64,000 nucleotides of DNA from positions 5,372,001-5,436,000 of the forward strand of contig NZ_CP151099.1 of assembly GCF_038096175.1 (NCBI RefSeq). The letters are read 5' to 3'. Under the pieces are notes generated by a model. That model did not search any database and was not told the DNA's origin. It saw nothing but the letters and a program-made list of their open reading frames with translations. Shown here one piece after another: positions 28,161 to 37,215 of this stretch. The number at the start of each line of letters is the position of its first letter. Positions within the stretch are counted from its first letter, which is position 1. The position numbers and the translations under genes were made by a program. Source of the DNA: Nostoc sp. UHCC 0302. GTDB taxonomy: Bacteria > Cyanobacteriota > Cyanobacteriia > Cyanobacteriales > Nostocaceae.

Positions 28161-29348
28161 CTACATTACAGCCACACGCGGCAGACGATGCTTAAACCCG
28201 CAGAGGATTTCCCAAGAGATCGTATTTAATTTTTCTGCCCAATCGTCTGCTGAGATTTGTTCGCTTCCTTGTTCCCCCAGTAAGGTAACTACTTCCCCTT
28301 CTTGAATATTGGGTATAGCACTCACATCCAGCATTAGCTGATCCATTGTAATTGTGCCAATCTGCGACACCCGTTGACCGCGAATTAATACCTGGATGTT
28401 ATTGGAAAGATTCCGAGGGACACCATCAGCATATCCAATTCCCACAACGGCGAGGCGAAGTTCATGGGGGGCTATAAATTGATGACCATAACTGACAGCA
28501 GTTCCAGCAGCAATTGTTTTAATTTGGGTGATTCTCGCCTTTAGTTGTAAGACTGGCTTCAGGTTAATCGCATTTTGCAAATGAGGTGCTGGATAGAGTC
28601 CGTAAACAGCTAAACCTACTCGCACAATATCGTAATGTAATTTCGGATCTGCGAGGGTAGCAGCTGAGTTTGCTAAGTGTAAGCAAGGTGGTTCTATGCC
28701 CATTGCTTTGATTTGAGCGATCGCTTCTTCAAATCTTCTATGCTGTTCATTCATTACCGTGGGGTCTGGACTATCCGCTGTTGCCAGATGAGAATAAATA
28801 CTGGCAATAGAAAGATACGGTAAGCGCTGCACTAATTGCACAAATTCACCTGCTTGTTGCCAGTTCGTTCCCAACCTAGACATTCCCGTGTCTAATTTGA
28901 TGTGTACGGGTATAGGTGAATCATGCTTAATTGCTTCTAAAGTATCCGAAAATACTAGCGCTTGTTTGGGACTGCACAATGTTGGCTGAAGGTTCCAGTG
29001 GGCGATCGCATGAATTTGCTCTAGTGTATGGGTTGCTCCTAAAATCAAAATCGGAGCTTTAATCCCCCCTTCTCGTAATTGAATAGCCTCTGGGACTGTC
29101 GCCACTCCTAACCAACTAGCACCCGATTCTAATACCGTTTGGGCGACTGTTACTGCTCCATGTCCATAAGCATCAGCTTTTACCACTGCCATCAACTGGG
29201 TGTCTGGTGATAAAAACTGCACCAACTGTTGAACATTGTACGACAACGCCCCTAAATCAATTTCTACCCAAGCTCGTTGCGAGAACCACGCGTAAGTATC
29301 GCACTGCTGATTAAAAGCCACACTGGGGGTTTGGTTGTGACTTAACAT
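28161..29348 (-). CDS. alr: Alanine racemase
   Basis: A PLP-dependent cytoplasmic enzyme that makes D-alanine for peptidoglycan. The PLP lysine is in MAVVKADAYGHGAVTVAQ (about residue 58) and the second catalytic base, Tyr, is in GTAVSYGHQFIAP. The N-terminal TIM barrel and C-terminal beta domain (VVGIGYADGVPRN, IGTITMDQLMLDVS) are complete at 395 residues, slightly longer than the usual 360-380 because of an N-terminal extension (MLSHNQTPSVAFNQQ). It is divergent from the HNH gene. A dispersed-repeat spacer lies downstream. Confidence 0.96.
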   Translation of the reverse strand: MLSHNQTPSVAFNQQCDTYAWFSQRAWVEIDLGALSYNVQQLVQFLSPDTQLMAVVKADAYGHGAVTVAQTVLESGASWLGVATVPEAIQLREGGIKAPILILGATHTLEQIHAIAHWNLQPTLCSPKQALVFSDTLEAIKHDSPIPVHIKLDTGMSRLGTNWQQAGEFVQLVQRLPYLSIASIYSHLATADSPDPTVMNEQHRRFEEAIAQIKAMGIEPPCLHLANSAATLADPKLHYDIVRVGLAVYGLYPAPHLQNAINLKPVLQLKARITQIKTIAAGTAVSYGHQFIAPHELRLAVVGIGYADGVPRNLSNNIQVLIRGQRVSQIGTITMDQLMLDVSAIPNIQEGEVVTLLGEQGSEQISADDWAEKLNTISWEILCGFKHRLPRVAVM

Positions 29349-29650
29349 TTAGACTCCCTCCTATCACACCGCTGCTGTACTACCAAACAATCTATTCACG
29401 CTCTTAGAGCCATATCAGACTCAGATTAAACAGGAACTTTACCCTTGTTAGTAGAATTTATACAAGATGCTGGGATATTAAAAAAAGTAAGTAGTGAGGA
29501 GCAAGGAGTTGAAATTCCTAACTCATAGCTCATAACTTATAACTTCTAAATTAGTTTTTGAATAATGCCGAAAGTATAAAATATTCTCATCTCCCAAGCA
29601 GAGGATATTTGTGTTAATATATGTAAAACTAATACCCTGAGCGCAGATCA
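29349..29650. other. Divergent promoter region between alr and the HNH gene
   Basis: 302 bp, AT-rich. Short ACTCATAGCTCATAACTTATA-like direct repeats lie at about 29520-29545. No gene or RNA is evident. Confidence 0.5.
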
Positions 29651-30148
29651 ATGGGGAAGGTTTTAGTCTTAAACGCTTCTTACGAACCGCTCAATATAAC
29701 GAGCTGGCGACGCGCTGTCGTTCTGTTAATCAAGGGCAAAGCAGAACGCGTGGAACATAACGGTAAATTTCTTTACTCGGATTTTCCGCTGCCAACCGTA
29801 ATTCGGTTGCGACATTATGTGCGTGTGCCTTATAAGGAAATTCCTCTGACCCGGCGAAATATATTGCACCGTGACGGTCATGCTTGTCAATACTGTGGTT
29901 ACACAGGAGACGAGTTAACGTTAGATCATGTGATTCCGCGATCGCGCGGTGGGGGCGATACCTGGGAGAACATTGTGACAGCTTGTGTCCGTTGCAATGT
30001 CAAAAAAGGCAGTCGCACTCCTCACGAAGCTCATATGCTTTTACGTCATCCTCCCCGCCAACCTTATAGTAGTCTCTATTTCGAGGTCAGCAAACATCTT
30101 AAGAGTGGATTACACCAAGAGTGGCAGAAATATGTCATAGGCCTTTGA
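29651..30148 (+). CDS. HNH endonuclease family protein
   Basis: A 165-residue protein with a compact HNH nuclease fold in the middle. The zinc-binding pair CQYCG (about 78-82) is followed by LTLDHVIPRSRGGGDTWENI, carrying the catalytic His, and by the second pair CVRCNVKKG. The first 65 residues (MGKVLVLNASYEPLNITSWR) form the extension common to chromosomal HNH proteins of cyanobacteria, which are single copy and not part of an intron or a restriction system. The function in the cell is unknown; a DNA repair or processing role is possible. It stands alone. Confidence 0.88.
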   Translation: MGKVLVLNASYEPLNITSWRRAVVLLIKGKAERVEHNGKFLYSDFPLPTVIRLRHYVRVPYKEIPLTRRNILHRDGHACQYCGYTGDELTLDHVIPRSRGGGDTWENIVTACVRCNVKKGSRTPHEAHMLLRHPPRQPYSSLYFEVSKHLKSGLHQEWQKYVIGL

Positions 30149-30889
30149 GATTATACAACCATTTAGAGAGTGGGACAGGAATGATTACTTGCTAATTTTT
30201 CTGGTTACTTTCCATTTGGGTAACAACCTGTCCTTCCAAGGAATGCCTAGATGCTGCTTGGATACACTTTGCTTTGACAGCCTTATTATCTATAAGGCTG
30301 TCAAAGTATTGCAAAGCATAATTTAAAAGCAGAAGCTATTGTAGTAATCTGCACAAATATAGGCTAGCAAGTTAGCAGCTTTTGAGTATACCTCATGAAA
30401 ATGCAAAAGAACTGAGTGGGCTTGAAATTATCAAAATTATCCCAGAGGACAAGAAAAATTATTTCTTTACTCAAATTAGTTTTTAATTGCTCAATAGTCA
30501 CAAGGATGAGACTATTAACATCAAGAGGCTGTTTAATACAAGCCAAGTATGAAATAAAAAATAAGTTTACACATCCTAGGTTAGAAAAATTTTCAAGCTA
30601 AGCTATCACATTTCAATAAAAATCCCGTTTTATTAAAGCTATGGAAGAGAGAAAAGATTGATGTGCTTAGTTCTAGCTAAAAATCCTAAGCATTCTTGTT
30701 TTCAGCCCCATACGCCCTATGACGGGAGTTATTTGCTAGCTAATCTCTGTTGCTGACCAAAAATATACTTAGATATATAGTGCAAAGTGCTGATATTTTT
30801 GCGAAGATCAGAATGTATGGCTAAATCAGGAAACTGCAAGTTTTAGTATTTCTTATCAACGAAGCCTTACACTTCAAAAAACATTACTT
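30149..30889. other. 740-bp gap without a gene
   Basis: Apart from the perfect hairpin at 30272-30306 the sequence is AT-rich with no coding signal I trust. Overlapping short open frames at 30364-30601 on both strands lack ribosome binding sites. Confidence 0.55.
30266..30317. repeat. Perfect 15-bp inverted repeat with nested outer arms
   Basis: CTTTGACAGCCTTAT (30272-30286) and ATAAGGCTGTCAAAG (30292-30306) form a perfect stem around the loop TATCT. Outer CTTTGC and GCAAAG blocks extend the symmetry. It lies about 120 bp after the HNH stop. It has no T run, so it may be a palindromic repeat rather than a terminator. Confidence 0.75.
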
Positions 30890-32173
30890 ATGTACTTGAA
30901 TTCTCCCGTTAATCAGTTTGAGAGATTGTCATTGACCACAGAGCCAAACTCAGAGGAAGCTGAAATAGAGAAAGAAGCGCTAGAAGTTCCCCTCACCCGT
31001 CCGTCCATGATGCAATCGACAGGTGAAGGAGCTATCTATCCAGCACAGCGTGGCAGTTCCCTGGCAACCCAAAAGTCAGAAGAACTGCAAAAAACCCTTT
31101 TGGCACACCGACACGATCGCCATTTGGTAATCTTACAAGATTTTCCAGACCCTGATGCCCTTTCTTCTGCTTGGACTTATCAGTTAATTGCTCAGCAATA
31201 CGATATCAAATCTGAAATTATTTACGCTGGTGCTTTGAGCCACCAAGAGAATATTGCTTTAGTGAGGTTGACTGGTTTACCTATCCAACGCTGGACACTG
31301 CAAACCTTAAAGAGCAAAGACTTATCATCTTATCAAGGTTTTGTATTAATTGATAACCAAGGAACCACCTCCCAGCTAGTGTCAGCGGTGCAGCAGGCTG
31401 GAATTCCCTTAGTGGCGCTGGTTGACCATCACAGCATCCAGGGAGAACTCAAATCAGAGTTTGAAGATGTCCGTCCTCATGTACGAGCTACGGCAACAAT
31501 TTTTACTCAATACTTACAAACAGGATTACTCGCATTAGATAGCAGCATCAATCAACACGTTAAGTGTGCTACTGCTTTGATGCATGGCTTGCGCTCAGAT
31601 ACAAATCGGCTGATGCAAGCGCAAGAAGAAGACTTCATGGCAGCGGCATATCTGAGTCGATTTTATGACGCCCAACTGCTGAACGCCATTTTACTAGCGA
31701 ATCGTTCCAAGCGGGTGATGGATGTGATCGAGCGATCGCTCAAAAATCGCATCGTCCAAAATAACTTTTCCATTGCTGGTGTTGGTTATCTACGCTACGA
31801 CGACCGCGACGCCATCCCCCAAGCGGCAGATTTTCTCGTCACTGAAGAAAACGTTCACACTGCCGTAGTTTATGGCATTGTTCACGATGAAGATGAAGAA
31901 CTAGAAATAGTCATCGGCTCCCTGAGAACCACGAAACTCACCCTTGACCCCGATGAGTTCATCAAAGAAGCCTTTGGACAAGATAGCACTGGGCGCTTTT
32001 TTGGCGGTGGAAGAACAAGTGCAGGCGGTTTTGAGATTCCGATGGGTTTCTTGTCTGGCAGTAACGAAAATTCTGCCTATGCGAAAATGAAATGGGAAGT
32101 ATTCGATACGCAAATTAAGCAAAAGCTACTAAGATTGGTCAATCCTAGAGACAATCCGATTCAGTCAGAGTAG
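30890..32173 (+). CDS. DHH-family phosphoesterase (NrnA-like)
   Basis: A 427-residue member of the DHH/DHHA1 superfamily. The N-terminal DHH domain shows LQDFPDPDALSSAW (metal-binding Asp cluster), VLIDNQG and the signature VDHHS. The C-terminal DHHA1 part ends with the nucleotide-binding glycines in GRFFGGGRTSAGGFEIPMGF. Relatives hydrolyse short oligoribonucleotides, pAp or c-di-nucleotides; I infer a nanoRNase/pAp phosphatase role but cannot distinguish these activities. The first 70 residues are a polar extension outside the domain. It stands alone. Confidence 0.88.
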   Translation: MYLNSPVNQFERLSLTTEPNSEEAEIEKEALEVPLTRPSMMQSTGEGAIYPAQRGSSLATQKSEELQKTLLAHRHDRHLVILQDFPDPDALSSAWTYQLIAQQYDIKSEIIYAGALSHQENIALVRLTGLPIQRWTLQTLKSKDLSSYQGFVLIDNQGTTSQLVSAVQQAGIPLVALVDHHSIQGELKSEFEDVRPHVRATATIFTQYLQTGLLALDSSINQHVKCATALMHGLRSDTNRLMQAQEEDFMAAAYLSRFYDAQLLNAILLANRSKRVMDVIERSLKNRIVQNNFSIAGVGYLRYDDRDAIPQAADFLVTEENVHTAVVYGIVHDEDEELEIVIGSLRTTKLTLDPDEFIKEAFGQDSTGRFFGGGRTSAGGFEIPMGFLSGSNENSAYAKMKWEVFDTQIKQKLLRLVNPRDNPIQSE

Positions 32174-32295
32174 GAGTAGAGAGTGGGGGAGAATAATCAA
32201 TAACTCTTGACTCTTGACTGAAGTACTTTCAATTCAGGTAGGCACAAATAAAATTAACTCGTGCGTACCTTTTTTATTTGCGAAGAAGGAACGCC

Positions 32296-32766
32296 ATGAA
32301 TTCTATAGAATTCCAAATGTTACAAACCTTGTATGAACAAGATTTTTGTGCTTGGGTAGAGCAAACCGCAGAGCTTTTACAATCGCATCAGTGGGACACG
32401 CTGGATTTAGAACACTTAATTGAGGAAGTGGTGGACTTGGGTAAGAGTCAACAGCGTGCTTTACAGAGCGCGTTGCGGTTAGTTTTATCGCATTTGTTGA
32501 AGTGGAAGTATCAACCCGAACGCCGTAGTCACAGTTGGCAAGTAACCATTACCCGTGAGCGACTTAATCTAGATGAGTTGCTGCAAGAAAGTCCCAGCTT
32601 GCGGCGTTTTTTAAATGATGCAGAGTGGCTTAATACTACTTATCAAAGAGCGCGGCGAGAGGCCATAGTGGAAACGAGTTTATCAGAGGAGAATTTTGCG
32701 ATCGCCTGTCCCTTTGCTGTCGATGAAATTTTAGACTTAGACTTTTATCCTAATGCTGAAGAATAA
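32296..32766 (+). CDS. DUF29 family protein (copy 2)
   Basis: A 156-residue paralogue of the gene at 8053-8523, sharing LYEQDF, the acidic LDLEHLIEEV helix and the basic HLLKWKYQPERRSHSWQVTI segment, but diverged in the C-terminal third. The ATG at 32296 follows GAAGAAGGA at a suitable distance; a TTG 18 bases upstream is less likely. The function is unknown. The two copies are 24 kb apart and not part of one duplicated block. Confidence 0.85.
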   Translation: MNSIEFQMLQTLYEQDFCAWVEQTAELLQSHQWDTLDLEHLIEEVVDLGKSQQRALQSALRLVLSHLLKWKYQPERRSHSWQVTITRERLNLDELLQESPSLRRFLNDAEWLNTTYQRARREAIVETSLSEENFAIACPFAVDEILDLDFYPNAEE

Positions 32767-32865
32767 TTAATTGTAAGGTTATTTATGCTAAGGCGGCCAC
32801 TATGATATTCCTAAAACAAGTAAGTATACGGCTTATATTTAGTATAGTAAATGGCTAACATCATG

Positions 32866-32879
32866 ATAATCATGATTAT
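32866..32879. promoter_or_regulatory. 14-bp palindrome resembling part of a Fur box
   Basis: ATAATCATGATTAT is a perfect palindrome 12 bp before the pseudogene start. It contains the GATAATCAT core of Fur-type sites, but other hexamers of the 19-bp consensus match poorly, so this is only a weak suggestion. Confidence 0.25.
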
Positions 32880-32890
32880 TCATTTTTATT

Positions 32891-33291
32891 GTGATGGAAA
32901 CTATAATTTTTCTTTGCAACGGTGAAGCAGAATATTACAGCGAAAAAGGAATTATTAAAAATAGAGAACTTCCTAGGTTTATCAACTCAGTGATTTCGTC
33001 AGGCAAGTACTACATAACATCTTGGAGTTGCTGGAATTCTAGATTTATAAAGGTTGGAGATAGAGCTTACTTTCAGAGAAGTGGAAATATTAGTAATGAA
33101 CCCAGTGGTTTTATTGCTGCTGGTAATATTTTGCAGCACCCAAAGACGAGTAATTAAGGCTTTTAGACAGCAACTATTCAGATTTAAGTGAAGCATACAT
33201 ATCTGATTATGATGGATGTTTTTATGTTTACATACAAATAGATTCAGTTGTTGACTTTGATTTTCCTTTAGACAATTCTCCAAGCCACTGA
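32891..33291 (+). pseudogene. Broken gene for a small conserved protein (frameshift plus nonsense)
   Basis: The first frame encodes 88 residues (METIIFLCNGEAEYYSEKGI ... SGFIAAGNILQHP) and stops at 33155-33157. From about 33142 the neighbouring frame continues in clearly coding style: KDE, then TAA where CAA would fit, then LRLLDSNYSDLSEAYISDYD, CFYVYIQIDSVVDFDF and a TGA at 33289-33291. So one frameshift near 33140 and one nonsense change split a gene of about 130 codons. The intact parent is a hypothetical protein; I cannot name a function. Confidence 0.6.
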
Positions 33292-33527
33292 GTATTGATC
33301 AATTGAGGGCAAAGAGCTACGAGTTCCGAAAGATGAAATGTGTCATCCCAATGAAAAATTTTTGAAAAAGAGACTTGAGCAATGTAAATGGTGTAAATAT
33401 GTGAATGGTGTAAATATATTTAATAATTCAAAACACCTTCATTTGTTTTAAAATGATGATTTAAGATTAGGATCAGTTGATTACATCAGCGTAACTTCTA
33501 ACTCAGCACGCTGCTCAACGCTCCGTT

Positions 33528-33549
33528 GGCGCAGCCTCTCGTAGAGAAG
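33528..33549. repeat. Dispersed repeat (TCTCGTAGAGAAG family), copy 1
   Basis: Begins GGCGCAGCCTCTCGTAGAGA. Identical 22-base cores lie at 35693-35714 and 46556-46577. This copy ends 21 bp before the sixA start codon and so lies in its leader. Confidence 0.85.
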
Positions 33550-33570
33550 AAAGCTAACAGGACTCAAATT

Positions 33571-34107
33571 GTGGAACTGTATTTAATTCGTCATGGCATA
33601 GCTGAAGAGAGAGAATTAGGCATCAAAGATGAAGAGCGCAGCCTTACCAAAGAAGGACGCCAAAAAACTGAGAAAGTTGCCCAAAGACTCGTCAAGCTGG
33701 GTTTTAACTTTGAATTAATTCTCACCAGTCCCTTAGTGCGTGCGCGACAAACAGCTGAAATCCTCATCGCAGCCGGATTAAGTTCCCAATTAGAGGAATC
33801 TAGCCACCTTGCCCCTGATGGTGAAATCTCAAGCTGGGTTGTAGATTGGTTAGAGCCTAAGAATTATTCACAAAATATTCAACTGGCGCTGGTTGGACAT
33901 GAACCTGATTTGAGTAATTGGGCAGAAATTCTCCTTTGGGGAAGCGAAATTCCGAGCGTTGGAAGCCAGATAAGAGAGCTGTCAGAAGCCAAAGCAGGTT
34001 TAGTCTTGAAAAAAGCAGGTATGATTGGGATAAAACTACCAGAAACAGGTACTCCTCTGGGTCGTAGTCAGATGTTTTGGTTGACACCACCTAAGTACCT
34101 GCTGTAA
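33571..34107 (+). CDS. sixA: Phosphohistidine phosphatase SixA
   Basis: A 178-residue histidine phosphatase. The catalytic motif is ELYLIRHGIAEERELG, the Arg pocket is in LTSPLVRARQTAEIL and the second His in ALVGHEPDLSNW. SixA removes phosphate from Hpt-domain histidines of hybrid kinases or from NPr. I place the start at GTG 33571, with AGGA eight bases upstream, giving MELYLIRHG. The open frame runs 15 codons further upstream, but only through a dispersed palindromic repeat. gltA follows after about 105 bp on the same strand. Confidence 0.9.
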   Translation: MELYLIRHGIAEERELGIKDEERSLTKEGRQKTEKVAQRLVKLGFNFELILTSPLVRARQTAEILIAAGLSSQLEESSHLAPDGEISSWVVDWLEPKNYSQNIQLALVGHEPDLSNWAEILLWGSEIPSVGSQIRELSEAKAGLVLKKAGMIGIKLPETGTPLGRSQMFWLTPPKYLL

Positions 34108-34213
34108 CAGTTTTCCACATTTCTAATTGTTGGTAGAACAGCTACTGTTATAGCGATAATAATTTCTGGTAAGTTAGCGTGATCAGAAATTACAACAAGC
34201 AAATGGTGTTGCC

Positions 34214-35350
34214 ATGATGGTGTGCGAATACAAGCCTGGTCTAGAAGGCATTCCCGCCGCTCAATCGAGTATCAGTCATGTTGATGGGCAAAAGGGAATA
34301 CTAGAATATCGTGGCATCCGGATTGAGGAATTAGCAGAAAAAAGTACATTTCTAGAAACTGCTTATCTCTTAATCTGGGGTGAATTGCCAACTAAGGAAG
34401 AACTGCAAGCTTTTGAGCATGAAGTTCGTTATCACAGACGGATAAAATACCGCATTCGGGACATGATGAAATGCTTTCCAGAAAGCGGTCACCCAATGGA
34501 TGCCCTACAAGCCTCAGCTGCGGCTTTAGGCTTGTTTTATTCGCTTCGTGACTTACATAACCCTGCTTACATTCGGGATTCTGTGGTGCGTTTGATAGCA
34601 ACCATTCCGACAATGGTGGCGGCGTTCCAGTTGATGCGAAAAGGCAATGACCCCGTGCGTCCCCGTGATGACTTAGACTACTCCGCCAACTTCCTGTATA
34701 TGCTCAATGAGCAAGAACCTGATCCTCTGGCGGCAAAAATTTTTGACATCTGCTTAATACTGCAAGTCGAGCATACAATGAATGCATCGACCTTCAGCGC
34801 TAGGGTAACAGCTTCTACCTTGACTGACCCCTATGCTGTGGTTGCTAGTGCAGTGGGAACCTTGGGTGGGCCGCTTCATGGTGGAGCCAATGAAGAAGTA
34901 ATCCAGATGTTGGAAGAAATTGGTTCTGTAGAAAATGTACGTCCTTTTATCGAGGATCGTCTGCAACGCAAAGCCAAAATTATGGGCTTTGGGCATCGTG
35001 TCTACAAAGTCAAAGACCCACGAGCCACAATTTTACAAGGATTAGCAGAACAACTGTTTGAGAAGTTTGGGCATGACAAGTTCTATGATATTGCCCTAGA
35101 GGTAGAACGCGTGGTCGAGGAAAAACTCGGTAGCAGAGGGATTTATCCCAATGTTGACTTTTATTCTGGTTTGGTGTACAGAAAAATGGGTATTCCCACA
35201 GACTTATTTACACCAATATTTGCGATCGCTCGTGTTGCAGGTTGGCTAGCCCACTGGAAAGAACAACTAGCAGAAAACCGGATTTTCCGCCCTACTCAGA
35301 TTTACAACGGTCGCCACGAAGCTCCATATATTCCCATTGACCAACGATAA
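34214..35350 (+). CDS. gltA: Citrate synthase
   Basis: A 378-residue enzyme that condenses acetyl-CoA and oxaloacetate at the entry to the cyanobacterial TCA branch supplying 2-oxoglutarate for nitrogen assimilation. The type II bacterial form is clear from SSISHVDGQKGILEYRGI, the catalytic His regions EHTMNASTFSARV and GPLHGGANEEVIQML, GFGHRVYKVKDPRA, and the catalytic Asp region NVDFYSGLVYRKMG. It is full length. TTTTGGATT-type short repeats follow the stop. Confidence 0.96.
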   Translation: MMVCEYKPGLEGIPAAQSSISHVDGQKGILEYRGIRIEELAEKSTFLETAYLLIWGELPTKEELQAFEHEVRYHRRIKYRIRDMMKCFPESGHPMDALQASAAALGLFYSLRDLHNPAYIRDSVVRLIATIPTMVAAFQLMRKGNDPVRPRDDLDYSANFLYMLNEQEPDPLAAKIFDICLILQVEHTMNASTFSARVTASTLTDPYAVVASAVGTLGGPLHGGANEEVIQMLEEIGSVENVRPFIEDRLQRKAKIMGFGHRVYKVKDPRATILQGLAEQLFEKFGHDKFYDIALEVERVVEEKLGSRGIYPNVDFYSGLVYRKMGIPTDLFTPIFAIARVAGWLAHWKEQLAENRIFRPTQIYNGRHEAPYIPIDQR

Positions 35351-35955
35351 CTGGCATTAAGCAATTTTGGATTTGAGATTTTGGATTTTGGATTTATTTC
35401 TCAGTTAAAACAAGGTGCTTTTACCAAAAAATCTCAAATCGCAGTCTAGAATTGTCAGTTATGGCAACCCCCAGTTTTGAGGAAGCAAAAAATTTGTCCC
35501 AACTAGACAGCCGTTGCCAAAAGGGAAGCGGATGTTTTGTGATGCCGTGCTGCAAAAGGAGGGGCAGAGGGGGTAAAAGGGAGAGGGGTGGATGAGAGGG
35601 ACAAGGAAGAATAATTGTTAGTTTGCTCCCCTGCTCACCTGCTCCTCGGTCACTGAGCGTAGTCGTAAAGCCTGCGGCATAGCTACGCTTAGGGCGCAGC
35701 CTCTCGTAGAGAAGTGCTGCTCCCTTACTCCCCAATGGGGACTTATTAGCTAAACTCAATGCCAGCCATAAGTAGAAATTCTCATGTCGCTTCAGAGGGC
35801 TAAAACCATCCAACGATATACTAGGCATGGGTATTAGCAACAAATCTTCAATTAGGCGTCATCTCAGCAAAGATTATAAATTAGGTGAGTTTACAGTTAT
35901 TAATTCAACTAATAGTTGTAACTCACCATGACTCGATGACTTAAAGAGTGGAAAC
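35351..35955. other. 600-bp repeat-rich gap between gltA and ndhA
   Basis: It holds TTTTGGATT repeats (35365-35398), a possible ATTTGAGATTTT/AAAATCTCAAAT stem spanning about 35370-35440, and a compound dispersed repeat (35641-35730). An open minus-strand frame at 35421-35843 is built mainly from the repeat and is rejected as a gene. The ndhA promoter probably lies in the last 100 bp. Confidence 0.6.
35641..35730. repeat. Compound dispersed repeat, copy 2 (long form)
   Basis: Begins GCTCCTCGGTCACTGAGCGT and ends with the TCTCGTAGAGAAG core and TGCTGCTCCC. The copy inside the histidine kinase gene (46529-46587) has the same two ends but lacks the middle 29 bases found here. Confidence 0.85.
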
Positions 35956-37074
35956 ATGAACTCAGGAATTGACCTTCAAGGAACTTTTATTGAATCCCTA
36001 ATGGATTTAGGAATTCCACCAGGGGCGGCCAAAGCGGTTTGGATGCCACTGCCAATGATACTAATGCTGATTGGGGCAACAGTGGGGGTATTAGTCGCCA
36101 CTTGGCTAGAGCGAAAAATTTCTGCTGCTGCACAGCAGAGAATTGGGCCAGAATACCAGGGGCCTTTTGGGTTGTTAGTGCCTGTAGCGGATGGTTTAAA
36201 ACTGGTATTTAAGGAAGACATAGTGCCAGCAAAGTCTGACGCCTGGCTTTTTACCCTCGGCCCAATTATTGTTGTGATTCCGGTGTTTCTGTCGTTCCTG
36301 ATTGTTCCTTTTGGACAGAATATCGTAATTAGCAATGTAGGCATGGGTGTATTCTTGTGGATTGCTCTGTCTAGCATTCAACCCATTGGCTTGTTGATGG
36401 CTGGCTACGCATCTAATAACAAATACTCCCTTTTAGGGGGCTTGCGAGCAGCCGCCCAGTCGATTAGTTATGAAATTCCTTTGGCACTGGCAGTGTTGGC
36501 GATCGCTATGATGTCTAATAGTCTCAGCACTGTTGACATTGTTAATCAGCAATCCGGCTATGGCATCCTTGGCTGGAACATTTGGCGGCAGCCTATTGGG
36601 TTTCTGATTTTCTGGATAGCCGCCCTTGCCGAATGCGAACGCTTACCCTTTGACTTGCCCGAAGCAGAAGAAGAACTAGTAGCAGGTTATCAAACTGAAT
36701 ACGCAGGCATGAAATTCGGTCTGTTCTACCTGGGTTCCTACGTTAACTTAATACTTTCTTCCTTATTGGTAGCAATTTTGTACTTGGGCGGTTGGGATTT
36801 TCCCATTCCCATCAACCTCATAGCTAGCTGGTTGGGAATCAGTGATACGAATCCCGTGTTGCAGATAGTAACTGCTTCTTTGGGTATTACCATGACTGTA
36901 CTCAAAGCCTATCTACTAGTATTTGTTGCCATCCTGTTGCGCTGGACAGTGCCACGGGTACGGATTGACCAATTGTTAGATTTAGGATGGAAGTTTTTGT
37001 TACCAGTTGGTTTGGTTAATCTTCTATTAACTGCAGCCCTGAAACTAGCCTTTCCCTTTGCATTTGGTGGGTAA
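35956..37074 (+). CDS. ndhA: NDH-1 subunit NdhA (NuoH-type)
   Basis: A 372-residue multi-spanning subunit of the thylakoid NDH-1 complex, which passes electrons from ferredoxin to plastoquinone in respiration, cyclic flow and CO2 uptake. NuoH-family signatures are [20 protein letters not shown]-like (seen as [20 protein letters not shown]), [11 protein letters not shown], and the quinone-site loop [20 protein letters not shown]. First gene of ndhA-ndhI-ndhG-ndhE; a 141-bp spacer to ndhI is filled with AGAGTTA heptamers. Confidence 0.97.
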   Translation: MNSGIDLQGTFIESLMDLGIPPGAAKAVWMPLPMILMLIGATVGVLVATWLERKISAAAQQRIGPEYQGPFGLLVPVADGLKLVFKEDIVPAKSDAWLFTLGPIIVVIPVFLSFLIVPFGQNIVISNVGMGVFLWIALSSIQPIGLLMAGYASNNKYSLLGGLRAAAQSISYEIPLALAVLAIAMMSNSLSTVDIVNQQSGYGILGWNIWRQPIGFLIFWIAALAECERLPFDLPEAEEELVAGYQTEYAGMKFGLFYLGSYVNLILSSLLVAILYLGGWDFPIPINLIASWLGISDTNPVLQIVTASLGITMTVLKAYLLVFVAILLRWTVPRVRIDQLLDLGWKFLLPVGLVNLLLTAALKLAFPFAFGG

Positions 37075-37078
37075 TTAA

Positions 37079-37190
37079 GAGAGTTAAGAGTTAAGAGTTA
37101 AGAGTTATGAGTTATGAGTTGTGAATTTTTAATTAACTACTCACTCTTAACTACTCACTCCTAACTAATCACTCTCACTCCTAACTTTTA
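37079..37190. repeat. AGAGTTA heptamer array between ndhA and ndhI
   Basis: Four or five AGAGTTA/TGAGTTA units (37079-37121) are followed by an inverted set of CTCACTCTTAACTA units (about 37137-37180). The two halves can pair, so the ndhA-ndhI intercistronic RNA may be a hairpin. Confidence 0.8.
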
Positions 37191-37215
37191 TCACCTGAAG
37201 AGAGAGTAAAACACG

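Noticed and set aside
29651-30148. HNH gene as part of a group II intron, HEARO element or restriction system
   Set aside because: No intron RNA domain, reverse transcriptase or methyltransferase nearby; it matches the chromosomal cyanobacterial HNH family.
35421-35843. 140-codon minus-strand frame between gltA and ndhA
   Set aside because: Most of it is the compound dispersed repeat and low-complexity CT-rich sequence.
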